From assembly GCA_964568355.1 (NCBI GenBank), contig CAZMRK010000690.1, positions 1 to 12,429 on the forward strand: a stretch of 12,429 bases of DNA. The letters run 5' to 3'. The translations under genes and the position numbers were made by a program. Positions 1 to 7,153 of the stretch are shown here, piece by piece. The DNA comes from JAJPJX01 sp964568355. GTDB lineage: Bacteria > Acidobacteriota > Terriglobia > Bryobacterales > Bryobacteraceae. Position 1 is the stretch's first letter, and every line of letters begins with the position of its first letter. Below the pieces are notes generated by a model. The model saw only the letters and a list, made by a program, of their open reading frames with translations. It did not search any database and was not told the DNA's origin.

Positions 1-939
1 CCCGGCGCTGGCCACCTGTCCGGTCGCGCGGATCAGGATGGAGGTCTCACCCAGATCTTTCCCGGTCACCACTCCATCGGCAGCTACGGTGGCCACATCG
101 CCGTTGTTGCTGGCATAGAGCACCTGGCGGGTGAAGTCCTCGGTATGGCCGTCGCTGAAGCGGGCCGTGACCAGGAGGCGCTGCTTCCCGCCCACCGGCA
201 AGGCACTCAGCGGCGGATAGACTTCCAGGCGCCGCAGTTTAAGCTCATTGCCCGTTTCTCCCGCGCCATAAGGAGCTCCGCTCTGAATCCATTTCAGGAT
301 CGTCCGGTAGTCTTCCGAGTCGCGCTCGAAGCGCGTGCCGCCTCCATGCGGGACCGTCATGGTGGGCTTGGCCAGCAGCAGGCTCTTCTCGGGATTCTGC
401 AAATCCACGCGCGGGATGCGCGCGCCTTTCACCTCGCTGGTCAGCACCTGATAGGTGCCTCCCTTGGTGATCCATTCGTAGTCGTCCTTGGGGTAGAGCG
501 CGTTGGCGGAAAGCTTGAACCCGCCGCGCCCCTTGACGCCGCCGTGGCAGACTGCTCCGTTGCATCCCCGCTTGGTGAGGATTGCACCGATATCGCGCGA
601 GAAGTTGAAGGGCCGCTCCATCTGCGAGTGTTCGATGCGCACAGCGGATTGCGCCCGCGCGCCTTCCAGCGTGGCCGAAAGCGTCAGGGAGCCGTCGGCG
701 GCGGCGGCCAGTTGCGCCGGGCTTTCCAGCCGCGCCAGCCCGGGGTTCGAGACGCGCCACTGGGCTTCCCCGGTCACATCGCGCTCGCTGCCGTCGGCAT
801 AAGTGGCAATCGCCAGAAATTGTTGGGTAGCGTGCGCGCCAGTCAAGGTGACCTGTGCGGGAACGGTCTTGAGGGAGACAGGCCGCCCTTCGGCCCAGGC
901 CGCGGCGGAGACAAGCAGAAGGGCGAAAAGAGATCTCAT
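1..939 (-). CDS. Exported Ig-like / planctomycete-type cytochrome (DUF1549-DUF1553-like) protein, C-terminus off the window
   Basis: The minus frame is open from an ATG at 937-939 to the window edge, giving 313 codons with no stop. Residues 1-16 form a signal peptide (basic MRS, a hydrophobic LFALLLVSAAA core, then AWA), so the product should be exported. Residues about 20-105 and again from about 232 resemble bacterial Ig-like (BIG2) repeats (FLAIATYADGSERDVT, later LLVTARFSDGHTEDFT). Between them lies the planctomycete cytochrome-type segment with GCNGAVCHGG (Cys126, Cys131, His132), a CX4CH motif instead of CXXCH, followed by GRGGFKLSANALYPKDDYEW. Family members normally continue into DUF1549 and DUF1553 domains, which would lie beyond position 1. 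The start overlaps the stop of the upstream PPC-domain gene (ATGA at 936-939), so translation is probably coupled; a GGTGAT 9 nt upstream may serve as ribosome site. Substrate and redox role are unknown; heme binding is inferred from the motif. Confidence 0.85.
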   Translation of the reverse strand, partial: MRSLFALLLVSAAAWAEGRPVSLKTVPAQVTLTGAHATQQFLAIATYADGSERDVTGEAQWRVSNPGLARLESPAQLAAAADGSLTLSATLEGARAQSAVRIEHSQMERPFNFSRDIGAILTKRGCNGAVCHGGVKGRGGFKLSANALYPKDDYEWITKGGTYQVLTSEVKGARIPRVDLQNPEKSLLLAKPTMTVPHGGGTRFERDSEDYRTILKWIQSGAPYGAGETGNELKLRRLEVYPPLSALPVGGKQRLLVTARFSDGHTEDFTRQVLYASNNGDVATVAADGVVTGKDLGETSILIRATGQVASAG

Positions 940-2681
940 GGTTTCGCGATCACCATTATGGGAATCTGTTTGGTTGCCAGGACCGCTCCGGCCTTGTCCC
1001 CGGCGATCGGGCGGACCACAAAGCGCGCCATTTGCGGCTGGCTCATCGGCGCCGCGTCGGCCGAGGCGGTAAACACCACCACCGTGCGCTCGGTGCGGGG
1101 CGTGTAGCGCTCGCGCTTTCCGGGAAAGCGGGGCGGATCTTTGTCCGGCTCGAAATCCGCGCCGGCCATGGCTTGTACGCCCGGTGGCAGCGACTCGGCG
1201 GCCACGGCGATGGCACCCCGGTAGTCCTCCTCGCGATCGAACATCACGCGGACGGTGTGGGCCTCGCCAGGCGCCAGGTTTACGTGGTCCTCCTCGACCT
1301 TTACCTGGCCGATGTGTGGAATCTGCGGACGCACCTGCACGCGGTAGCGGAAACCGGGGTTCCACAAGTCCGCGGTCACGTCGCGGATCTCTACCGTGTA
1401 GTCGCCAGGGTCGCGCAGCGGCACCACGGTCTTGGCGATGGCCGATTTCGATAGCTGCCCATTGCACGCGCCGCGCCCGGCGAATATATTGGTGGCCACT
1501 TCTTCTCCGGCCGTGTTCAGCAGGCGCACAATCGGGTTGAACAATGGCGGCGCCATTTCCGGCGTCTCCACCTCGATTGCGATGTCCTGCGGCCCATCCA
1601 GATGGAAACGCGCCCGCTGGCTCTCGCCGGCGCTTGCCAAGCCGCCTTCGAGGGTTCCCGGCAATTTGAAAAACGGGGCTTCTTTGGCGGGAACCGCTGC
1701 CGCGCGGTAGGTTTCGATGGATTTCTGCGCCAGCGGCAGTCCGCCGCGCTCCGCCAGCTCGTTCAGACGGTTGGCCGAAAGGCGGCGCGAGTACACGCGC
1801 TCTTCCCACAAGTCGTCGGGAGGATCCGGAGTCGCGGGAGACGGACCCGAGACCATGCGCAAGCGGTAGCCGTAATCCGGTCCGCCCTGTCCGGAGAAAG
1901 CCTCGACCCGCAGCAGATATCGCCCGTCCTTTTCGAAGCGATGGGTCAGGTATGCGTTGGTCAGGCGGCCGGCCACCCACAGGGGTTCGTCGTTGAACGC
2001 GATCCGTTTGACGTGGTGGTCGTCCAGCCAGCTTGGCGCGTCTTCATAGATCGAAAGCGCCGGATCGAAGCCCGCGGCGTTTCCACCCGGTCCGGCAAGC
2101 GAAGGCAAGCCGGAGATCGCTTCGAACGTGATGGTCTCGCCTGCCTTCGCGGGGAACACATAATAGTCCGTCTCGCCACGCTGCCCGATGCGCCCGCTAA
2201 TGACGGCCGGCAATTTCTCGACCGCCACGGCGGTAGCGGGCGACTCGTGAGCGCCGGCAGGCTCGGCTGTGACCGGCAGTTCGCTGACGTAAAGAGGTAG
2301 AGCGTTGGAGATGCCGCGTCCCGTTACCACGCGGAACAGGTGGCGTCCCGGCGCCGCGTCCGCTGCTACCTGCACGCGTAGGCGCACCAGATCGAACGGC
2401 GTTTTGGGTTTTGCGCCCCCGGCAGCGGGGTCGGGCGGCTCTGCTTCGCAGCCTTCTACGGTGAATGTTAGAGCGGGGTCTTCCGTGAAGACGGAGCGGG
2501 TCTCGCGGAGTTGACTGCCGCGAACCGTGACGGCAAAGGTGGAACCGCGCTGGCCGCTGATGGGGAATACCGAAATCGCGTTCGGACCTGCGGCGGCTGC
2601 CTTCTTAGGGGCAGCAAGGCTCGGCCCGTTTGCGACGAGCAGACCTGCAACCAGCCCCAGTAAGCCCCAGACCGAGCGCAT
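936..2681 (-). CDS. Exported PPC-domain (bacterial pre-peptidase C-terminal) protein
   Basis: This is a 581-residue protein with an N-terminal signal peptide (hydrophobic VWGLLGLVAGLLVA, cleavage probably after SLAA near residue 24). Residues about 34-133 resemble an IPT/TIG Ig-like domain (AISVFPISGQRGSTFAVTV, ending NALPLYVSE). Residues about 135-280 match the PPC pattern: ISGRIGQRGETDYYVFPAKA, then GRYLLRVEAF and DYGYRLRM. A second PPC-like unit lies at about 337-450 (GESQRARFHLDG, DPGDYTVEIRD, FRYRVQV). The last 130 residues are beta-rich (LAPGEAHTVRVMFDREEDYRG). No catalytic motif is visible, so a binding or scaffold role outside the cytoplasm is likely. In acidobacterial and planctomycete genomes such proteins often sit beside DUF1549/DUF1553 cytochrome-like proteins; here the stop overlaps the start of exactly such a gene. 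No purine-rich ribosome site precedes the ATG. The function of the pair is not established. Confidence 0.85.
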   Translation of the reverse strand: MRSVWGLLGLVAGLLVANGPSLAAPKKAAAAGPNAISVFPISGQRGSTFAVTVRGSQLRETRSVFTEDPALTFTVEGCEAEPPDPAAGGAKPKTPFDLVRLRVQVAADAAPGRHLFRVVTGRGISNALPLYVSELPVTAEPAGAHESPATAVAVEKLPAVISGRIGQRGETDYYVFPAKAGETITFEAISGLPSLAGPGGNAAGFDPALSIYEDAPSWLDDHHVKRIAFNDEPLWVAGRLTNAYLTHRFEKDGRYLLRVEAFSGQGGPDYGYRLRMVSGPSPATPDPPDDLWEERVYSRRLSANRLNELAERGGLPLAQKSIETYRAAAVPAKEAPFFKLPGTLEGGLASAGESQRARFHLDGPQDIAIEVETPEMAPPLFNPIVRLLNTAGEEVATNIFAGRGACNGQLSKSAIAKTVVPLRDPGDYTVEIRDVTADLWNPGFRYRVQVRPQIPHIGQVKVEEDHVNLAPGEAHTVRVMFDREEDYRGAIAVAAESLPPGVQAMAGADFEPDKDPPRFPGKRERYTPRTERTVVVFTASADAAPMSQPQMARFVVRPIAGDKAGAVLATKQIPIMVIAKP

Positions 2682-2760
2682 AAAAGATATATTGCGGATA
2701 GTCTATCATTGCCCGGTCTGCTTCCGGCGAAGAATTCCGTTGTCCAGCCGCGGAAAGGGG
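2682..2760 (-). promoter_or_regulatory. Gap before the PPC gene with a weak extended -10 candidate
   Basis: These 79 nt separate the radical SAM gene from the PPC gene on the minus strand. Read on that strand, TGATAGACT (forward 2700-2708) resembles an extended -10 box, about 19 nt before the ATG. No matching -35 box and no Shine-Dalgarno sequence are visible; the sequence next to the start is AT-rich (ATATATCTTTT). It could drive the PPC/cytochrome pair separately from the radical SAM gene, or all three may be one transcript. This rests on sequence resemblance only. Confidence 0.25.
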
Positions 2761-4338
2761 TTATTCCGAGCTTTCGGCCGAGGGAGCGCGCGCCGCGCCA
2801 ACCTCGAACTCCAGGCGTGCCGGAAGCGCCCTGGCGCCGTGCCACTTCGTAAAGCATTGCCGCACGATGTGCACGATCGTACCGCCGTTCGCCGCGATGA
2901 GCCGCATCCACCCCCAGGCACTCTTGTGCGGAAAATAGATACCTCGGAAAAACAGGCGTGCAATGAAGTGGCTGATTTTGTAGGGCACCGGCTCGTCTTC
3001 GATCGCGTCGATCGCGCGCCGCGTTCCGGCGGGACTGTAGGATCCCTTCCAGGCAGCCAGGACTTCCGCCTGCACCTGGTGCGCGGTCATTTTCGCGGGG
3101 GTGTGCGCCATGCGAAAAGGCGCGAAGTCCAGCCAGTGCTTGGGACGGGTGAGGCGGCCCTCCTGGAGCAGACGTTTGTAGAGCGGCGTACCGGGAAACG
3201 GCGTGATCTGACCAAAGACCGGCAGCACCGGAGGCCATTCCCGAATCTGCTTTAGGGTGCGCTCGGCCACACCCGGGGAATCATTGTCCAGTCCGAAGAT
3301 GAACGAGGTGATGGCATAGACGTTGCGCCGCGCCAGACGCTGCAGCACGGCCGTGTATTCGCCCGGCTTGTTGAAGCTCTTGTTGACGCTGGCCAGGTTG
3401 GCGGGGTCGAGCGACTCCATGCCGATGAAGATCCACTTGCCGCCCGAATCGGCGATCAGGTCCACCAGTTCTTCGTCCCGCAGGAGGTTGGCGCTGATCT
3501 GGGCCACCCAGGAAAGCTCCGCACCCGCGGCGATGATATCGCGCAGCAGTGACTTCGTACGTTTTACGTTAATGGCGAAGTTGTCATCGACGAAAAATAC
3601 GGCGATCTTGCCGTGGGAGCCGCGGGCTCGCGCTTTGAGACGCAGCATCTCGTCCACGATGCTCTGGTTGGTACGGAACCGGATGGAATCGCCGAAGAAG
3701 CCGGTGACGGTGCAAAATTCGCAGCCGTAGGGGCAGCCCCGTCCGGATTCGATGGGGATGATGTGGAAGGTCTCCCATTCCGTCTGGAAGTGCTGCATCA
3801 CACGCCGCGCCATGGCGGGGATGCGATTGAATTGGTCGATATCGATCGATTCCCAGGGGATCTGCGGATAGTCTCCCAGGCTGGGCTTGCGCTCCTGGCC
3901 GAACGCATCCACCGGAGCGTAAACCTCGCGGAGTTCGCCCCGCGCCGCATCGGCCACGATCCGCGGCCAGGTCTCATCGGCCTCGCCCAGCGCTACGGCA
4001 TCCGCATGGCGCGGTCCGCCATCGCGCCCGAGCGCTTCCTCCAGGGCCTCGGTCACATGCGGTCCACCCATCACCACGCGTACGCCCGCGGCCCGGATGG
4101 CATCGGCCACGCGATAGGCTTTGGCGATCATGCGTGTCATGGCGCCGATGCCGACCAGTTCGATCTTTTCGCTCTGTACGAAACGGACGAGTTCCGCGTC
4201 GCTCATCGGCTGGGTGTTGCCGTCAATCAGCAGAACTTCGTGACCGGGAGGGGTGAGCGCCTGGAGGAGGAACATCCAGAGGTGCGGCATGAAGTTCCTG
4301 GTAATCCCGTTATCGGGATTGTAAAGCAGTATACGCAT
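2761..4338 (-). CDS. B12-binding-domain radical SAM protein of unknown substrate
   Basis: This is a 525-residue cytoplasmic protein with no signal peptide. Residues about 1-135 look like a cobalamin-binding Rossmann domain (MRILLYNPDNG, HEVLLIDGN, VGIGAMTRM, VVMGGPHVTEALEEAL, DAVALGEADETWPRIV). Residues about 190-400 form the radical SAM barrel with ESGRGCPYGCEFCTVTGFFG; Cys202, Cys206 and Cys209 are the CX3CX2C ligands for a 4Fe-4S cluster. FFVDDNF (248-254), FIGMESLD (304-311) and TPFPGTPLY (379-387) are typical of the BchE/B12-radical SAM group. The C-terminal 125 residues (HWLDFAPFRMAHTPAKMT, then a basic and aromatic segment) resemble the DUF4070-like tail of some such enzymes. The family performs methylations, cyclisations and related radical reactions on lipids, natural products or cofactors; the substrate cannot be named here. 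The start is the first ATG in frame after the gap and begins the expected MRILLYNP strand; its ribosome site is weak. Neighbours encode exported proteins and give no biosynthetic context. Confidence 0.9.
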   Translation of the reverse strand: MRILLYNPDNGITRNFMPHLWMFLLQALTPPGHEVLLIDGNTQPMSDAELVRFVQSEKIELVGIGAMTRMIAKAYRVADAIRAAGVRVVMGGPHVTEALEEALGRDGGPRHADAVALGEADETWPRIVADAARGELREVYAPVDAFGQERKPSLGDYPQIPWESIDIDQFNRIPAMARRVMQHFQTEWETFHIIPIESGRGCPYGCEFCTVTGFFGDSIRFRTNQSIVDEMLRLKARARGSHGKIAVFFVDDNFAINVKRTKSLLRDIIAAGAELSWVAQISANLLRDEELVDLIADSGGKWIFIGMESLDPANLASVNKSFNKPGEYTAVLQRLARRNVYAITSFIFGLDNDSPGVAERTLKQIREWPPVLPVFGQITPFPGTPLYKRLLQEGRLTRPKHWLDFAPFRMAHTPAKMTAHQVQAEVLAAWKGSYSPAGTRRAIDAIEDEPVPYKISHFIARLFFRGIYFPHKSAWGWMRLIAANGGTIVHIVRQCFTKWHGARALPARLEFEVGAARAPSAESSE

Positions 4339-4369
4339 GAAGGTACCAGCCGTTCGTCACGGTCCATCG

Positions 4370-4391
4370 ATTCCAAGCGTTGGATTGGAAT
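4370..4391. repeat. Short inverted repeat ATTCCAA-N8-TTGGAAT
   Basis: ATTCCAA at 4370-4376 is mirrored perfectly by TTGGAAT at 4385-4391 with an 8-nt loop. It lies 32 nt upstream of the radical SAM start on the minus strand, in the 5' leader or promoter region. It could be an operator half-site pair or a leader hairpin. The stem is AT-rich and only 7 bp, so chance occurrence is possible. Confidence 0.35.
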
Positions 4392-4425
4392 AGGGCAGGT
4401 ATCCCAGTCGTTCGAGCAGAATGGA

Positions 4426-4449
4426 ATGGCTCGCAGGTGAGAGAGCCAT
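4426..4449. repeat. Inverted repeat ATGGCTC-N10-GAGCCAT downstream of the hydrolase-like gene
   Basis: ATGGCTC (4426-4432) and GAGCCAT (4443-4449) pair perfectly over 7 bp around a 10-nt loop, about 45 nt past the TAA of the hydrolase-like gene on the minus strand. No T-run follows on that strand, so it is not a classical intrinsic terminator. A TATGAT (-10-like, forward 4448-4453) partly overlaps its edge but has no convincing -35. The 156-nt gap 4339-4494 holds this repeat and the neighbouring one and nothing else I can identify. Confidence 0.3.
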
Positions 4450-4494
4450 CATATCACCTCGCGAGACCCGGCACCCGTGGTTAGGTATCGGGAA

Positions 4495-7041
4495 TTAACC
4501 CGCCAGATCGTGGTCCAGCAGGTATTGGCAGTTCAGAATCTTCTCCAGTAAATCAGTAGGCCGATAATAATAGTGATTCGAGGCTTCGTAAGCGATTACG
4601 GAATGCTGCCGGACCAGCGGATACAGGCGTCTGGCGAGATCGATTTCCGCGCGCGCCAGTTCGCGCATCCGGCCCCGCGCCTGGGCAGATTGGGGACCGT
4701 CGCGCAGAATATAGAATTCGATCTGGTTGGCGGTGCTTTGGAAATGGATCCAGCAGGTTTCGGCGATGGCGGCGTCTTCGAGCGCACCGGGCTTGCCTTG
4801 GGCCGCCGCCGTCCGCATGGCTTTCTGAAAATCGGGTAAAGCCGCCTGCCACCGCGATGCCATGCGCGCGAACTCCCGCTGGGCCACCTCGGGTGGATAC
4901 TGTCCAGCCCACCGTTTGTAATCGTCCTGCGGGAAAAGAATCATCGAGTTGCGCACGCCGGTGGGCCTGGCGCGCAGCAGGTTGGCCGGACCGTGCTGGG
5001 TGGGGATGGTATAAATGGCCACGCTGTAGGGATACAGGCGAAAGGCCTCGCTGAACTCCGTCCAGGCGTGCAGCACCAGGTCACGCGCGTCTTTCCCGTA
5101 CCGCCGCTCCGCTACGCGACGCAGGACCTCTTCCGGAGAGCCGGCAGGGGAAAGATAAAACTCCTTGGCGACCTCCAGGTTGGGCGAGGGATAGCCGCCC
5201 AGCGTCCAGCCGGCCATCAGGCCGCTGATGCCGGAGCGGACCAGACGGGAACAATGCTCGGCGATCAGGTTGGGCACCGGAATGTACGGTACCGCCGAGA
5301 TCTCCCAGGTATTGTTGAACTGGCACTTGGCCATGTAGCGCACACCGGCCTCTTTGGCCCGCTGCCAGTTGGCGGTGGCGCGGGGCCCCGGCCCGACTAC
5401 CGAGATGGAATATTCGCCCACGCGCGTCTTCACGCCGCCGCGTTCGATGGGCGTGCTCCACTCGCTGACGCTGTTGAGGCGCATGTCCCGCGGCAGCTTG
5501 GGGATCAATTCGCGGCACATATCCTCCGGCCAGCCCCAGTCCCAGGCGATCACCGCGGCATCCGGGCTGGACCGGCGTACCCCGCTACGGAAGGCTTCCA
5601 GGACTTCGCCGACCACCTCCCAGCTTTTTCGCTGAGAGCAGCGCGGGCAACTCTCCGGGTGGAAGTGGGAGAAGCAGTTGGTGAGGTTCTCGGACATGGT
5701 GATCGAGAACACTCCGCCCAAGCCGGGCACCTGCTGGAAAATGTGGGCCAGGCTGTCGGAGATCCAATCCCGCACCAGCGCAGGCGTGGTGCACATGGCG
5801 TATACGCCGCGCGACTCGGCGCCCCGAATCTCCGGGCGGCGCTCGAAAAAGGCCGCCGGCATGGAGCGCGGCTCGTTGAGATAGAGATAGATCTTGAGCC
5901 CCTGCCGCGCGGCGCGCTCCACCAGCCTGTTTAAATTAGCCAGGCGCTGCTCCGATCCCCGGCCGAACTCCGGAAAGCTCTTGGACGGCGCCATGTTGTT
6001 CAGCACGCATTGCATCCAGACGCCGTTGAGGCCCACGCGTCCGAGCTTGTCCAGGTAGCCGTCGGGGAACGGGTCGATGCCGGTTTCGAGCAGCGGATCG
6101 CCGTAGAGAGCGAAGAATGAGTAGAGGTAGCGCGGATCGAGCGCGACTTTTCGTTCCACGCGCTGCGCGGGGAGGAATGGGCCGCCAGCGAAATCGGTTG
6201 CGTCCTGGAACCAGCGGACGGATTGAAACAGCGCGTCCGCGCTTCCAGCAGCCAGTTCCGCGCCGTCGGATTGGGGATCGAACACGAAGGTCGCGGGCTC
6301 GAGCGAGGAATCGAGGCGCAGCCGCAGCCGCGCCGTACCGCCTTCGCTCGCGCGGAGCGAGCGCATGTGCCGGCGCAGCGTTTCGGCCAGCGCCGGAGGC
6401 ACATCTGCGGTGCTTTCCAGGCGGTAGTGGGTCAGGTCGAGCTGACCGGATCTGGGGCGGGCGGTGACGGATCGGACCGGAGGTTCCAGTTGCGAGAGCC
6501 GGCTGACAAAAGTGAATGCCGGCTCGCCGGGCTGGGCCAGCGTTTTGCCCATCGCGGATTCCACCAGCTTGCGAATCTCCGCCAGCCGGCGTTTGTCTTC
6601 GGCTGTAGGCTCGGAATAGACCACCGGATCGCAGGCCGGTTTCGGTCCCAGCTTGACGTCCAGAAAATCGTCTTCTTTGAGCGTGAATGCCAGTTTTTCG
6701 GGAGTCCAGCCCAGCAGTTCCGTAATCTGTTCCAGCGGGAGCACGTGCCAGTTCTGGCGGATCACGGTGATATAGATGCGCCGGAGCTGTTCGGAGGAAA
6801 GCTCAGGCTTGGGCGGCAGGCCCATGGAACGGCCTAGGCCGCGGAGAATCTCCGGCTTGGTGCGCAGTACCAGGGCCATGCGGTCCAAGTTGGCGAGTTC
6901 CCAGTTGCGCCACAGAAACAGAAATTGCCGCTGGGGAAACTGCGGTTCCGCCAGTGGAGCGGGCGATCCGGCGGCGAGCAGGGAAGGCAGCGGCTCAAGC
7001 GCCGCTAAGCCCATGCTTTTCAATAAGGTTCTGCGCTTCAC
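4495..7041 (-). CDS. Tat-signal exported glycoside-hydrolase-like protein (GH20/DUF4838-type architecture)
   Basis: This is an 848-residue protein starting with GTG; an in-frame TGA directly precedes it, so the only alternative is ATG codon 10, which would remove the twin-arginine motif KRRTLLK. The Tat-like leader runs to about residue 30. Residues about 40-165 are a helical domain (WRNWELANLDRMALVLRT, LPLEQITELLGWTPEKLAF). Residues about 200-300 look like the alpha/beta domain that precedes the barrel in GH20, GH67 and related enzymes (SADALFQSVRWFQD). From about 300 a TIM-barrel-like region follows: DPRYLYSFF, LGRVGLNGVWMQ, GLKIYLYLNEPR, VFSITMSEN, then CPRC at 465-468 as in DUF4838-type proteins, VIAWDWGWPED, and a helical C-terminal part from about 620. 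Candidate acidic residues are Glu390 and Glu451, but I cannot assign catalysis. Carbohydrate processing in the periplasm is inferred; the substrate is unknown. It is divergent from padR and probably transcribed from the extended -10 box at 7051-7059. Confidence 0.8.
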   Translation of the reverse strand: MKRRTLLKSMGLAALEPLPSLLAAGSPAPLAEPQFPQRQFLFLWRNWELANLDRMALVLRTKPEILRGLGRSMGLPPKPELSSEQLRRIYITVIRQNWHVLPLEQITELLGWTPEKLAFTLKEDDFLDVKLGPKPACDPVVYSEPTAEDKRRLAEIRKLVESAMGKTLAQPGEPAFTFVSRLSQLEPPVRSVTARPRSGQLDLTHYRLESTADVPPALAETLRRHMRSLRASEGGTARLRLRLDSSLEPATFVFDPQSDGAELAAGSADALFQSVRWFQDATDFAGGPFLPAQRVERKVALDPRYLYSFFALYGDPLLETGIDPFPDGYLDKLGRVGLNGVWMQCVLNNMAPSKSFPEFGRGSEQRLANLNRLVERAARQGLKIYLYLNEPRSMPAAFFERRPEIRGAESRGVYAMCTTPALVRDWISDSLAHIFQQVPGLGGVFSITMSENLTNCFSHFHPESCPRCSQRKSWEVVGEVLEAFRSGVRRSSPDAAVIAWDWGWPEDMCRELIPKLPRDMRLNSVSEWSTPIERGGVKTRVGEYSISVVGPGPRATANWQRAKEAGVRYMAKCQFNNTWEISAVPYIPVPNLIAEHCSRLVRSGISGLMAGWTLGGYPSPNLEVAKEFYLSPAGSPEEVLRRVAERRYGKDARDLVLHAWTEFSEAFRLYPYSVAIYTIPTQHGPANLLRARPTGVRNSMILFPQDDYKRWAGQYPPEVAQREFARMASRWQAALPDFQKAMRTAAAQGKPGALEDAAIAETCWIHFQSTANQIEFYILRDGPQSAQARGRMRELARAEIDLARRLYPLVRQHSVIAYEASNHYYYRPTDLLEKILNCQYLLDHDLAG

Positions 7042-7050
7042 TCAGACGGC

Positions 7051-7059
7051 AGTATACCA
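7051..7059 (-). promoter_or_regulatory. Extended -10 promoter for the hydrolase-like gene, possibly leaderless
   Basis: On the minus strand TGGTATACT matches the extended -10 pattern TGnTATAAT with one mismatch. Nine nt separate it from the GTG start at 7041, so a transcript starting 6-8 nt downstream would have almost no leader. No Shine-Dalgarno sequence is present and no -35 is evident, which fits an extended -10 promoter and leaderless translation. The same box contains ATAC-N5-GTAT (7054-7066), a weak dyad that a regulator such as the adjacent PadR could contact. Confidence 0.5.
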
Positions 7060-7153
7060 CTTGTATGCGGATATTTCGCCGCAGGAACCGGCGATTGTAC
7101 TAGACCTGTTGTTTTCCCAAAGGAAATATGGCATGCTTCCTGTTGGAAGCCCA

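Noticed and set aside
145..1107. Long plus-strand open frame of 320 codons
   Set aside because: It is antisense to the signal-peptide/heme-motif gene and the PPC gene, and its translation is Arg/Gly/Ala-rich without motifs. In GC-rich DNA such shadows are expected.
2761..4338. Assignment of the radical SAM gene as a hopanoid methylase (HpnP-like)
   Set aside because: Acidobacteria can encode such enzymes, but I see no hopanoid gene nearby and the N-terminus does not look like what I recall of that group.
2527..4440. Plus-strand frames at 2527-3255 and 3613-4440
   Set aside because: Both are opposite the radical SAM gene, whose motifs are intact; no ribosome site or domain supports them.
4426..4449. 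Intrinsic terminator after the hydrolase gene
   Set aside because: The 7-bp stem has a 10-nt loop and no following T-run; I list it only as a repeat.
4993..5934. Plus-strand open frame of 313 codons
   Set aside because: It lies wholly antisense to the hydrolase-like gene, which has a coherent Tat leader and barrel; the antisense product has no recognisable domain.
6776..7153. Extension of padR upstream to 6776
   Set aside because: It would overlap the hydrolase gene and the divergent promoter and add residues absent from PadR proteins.
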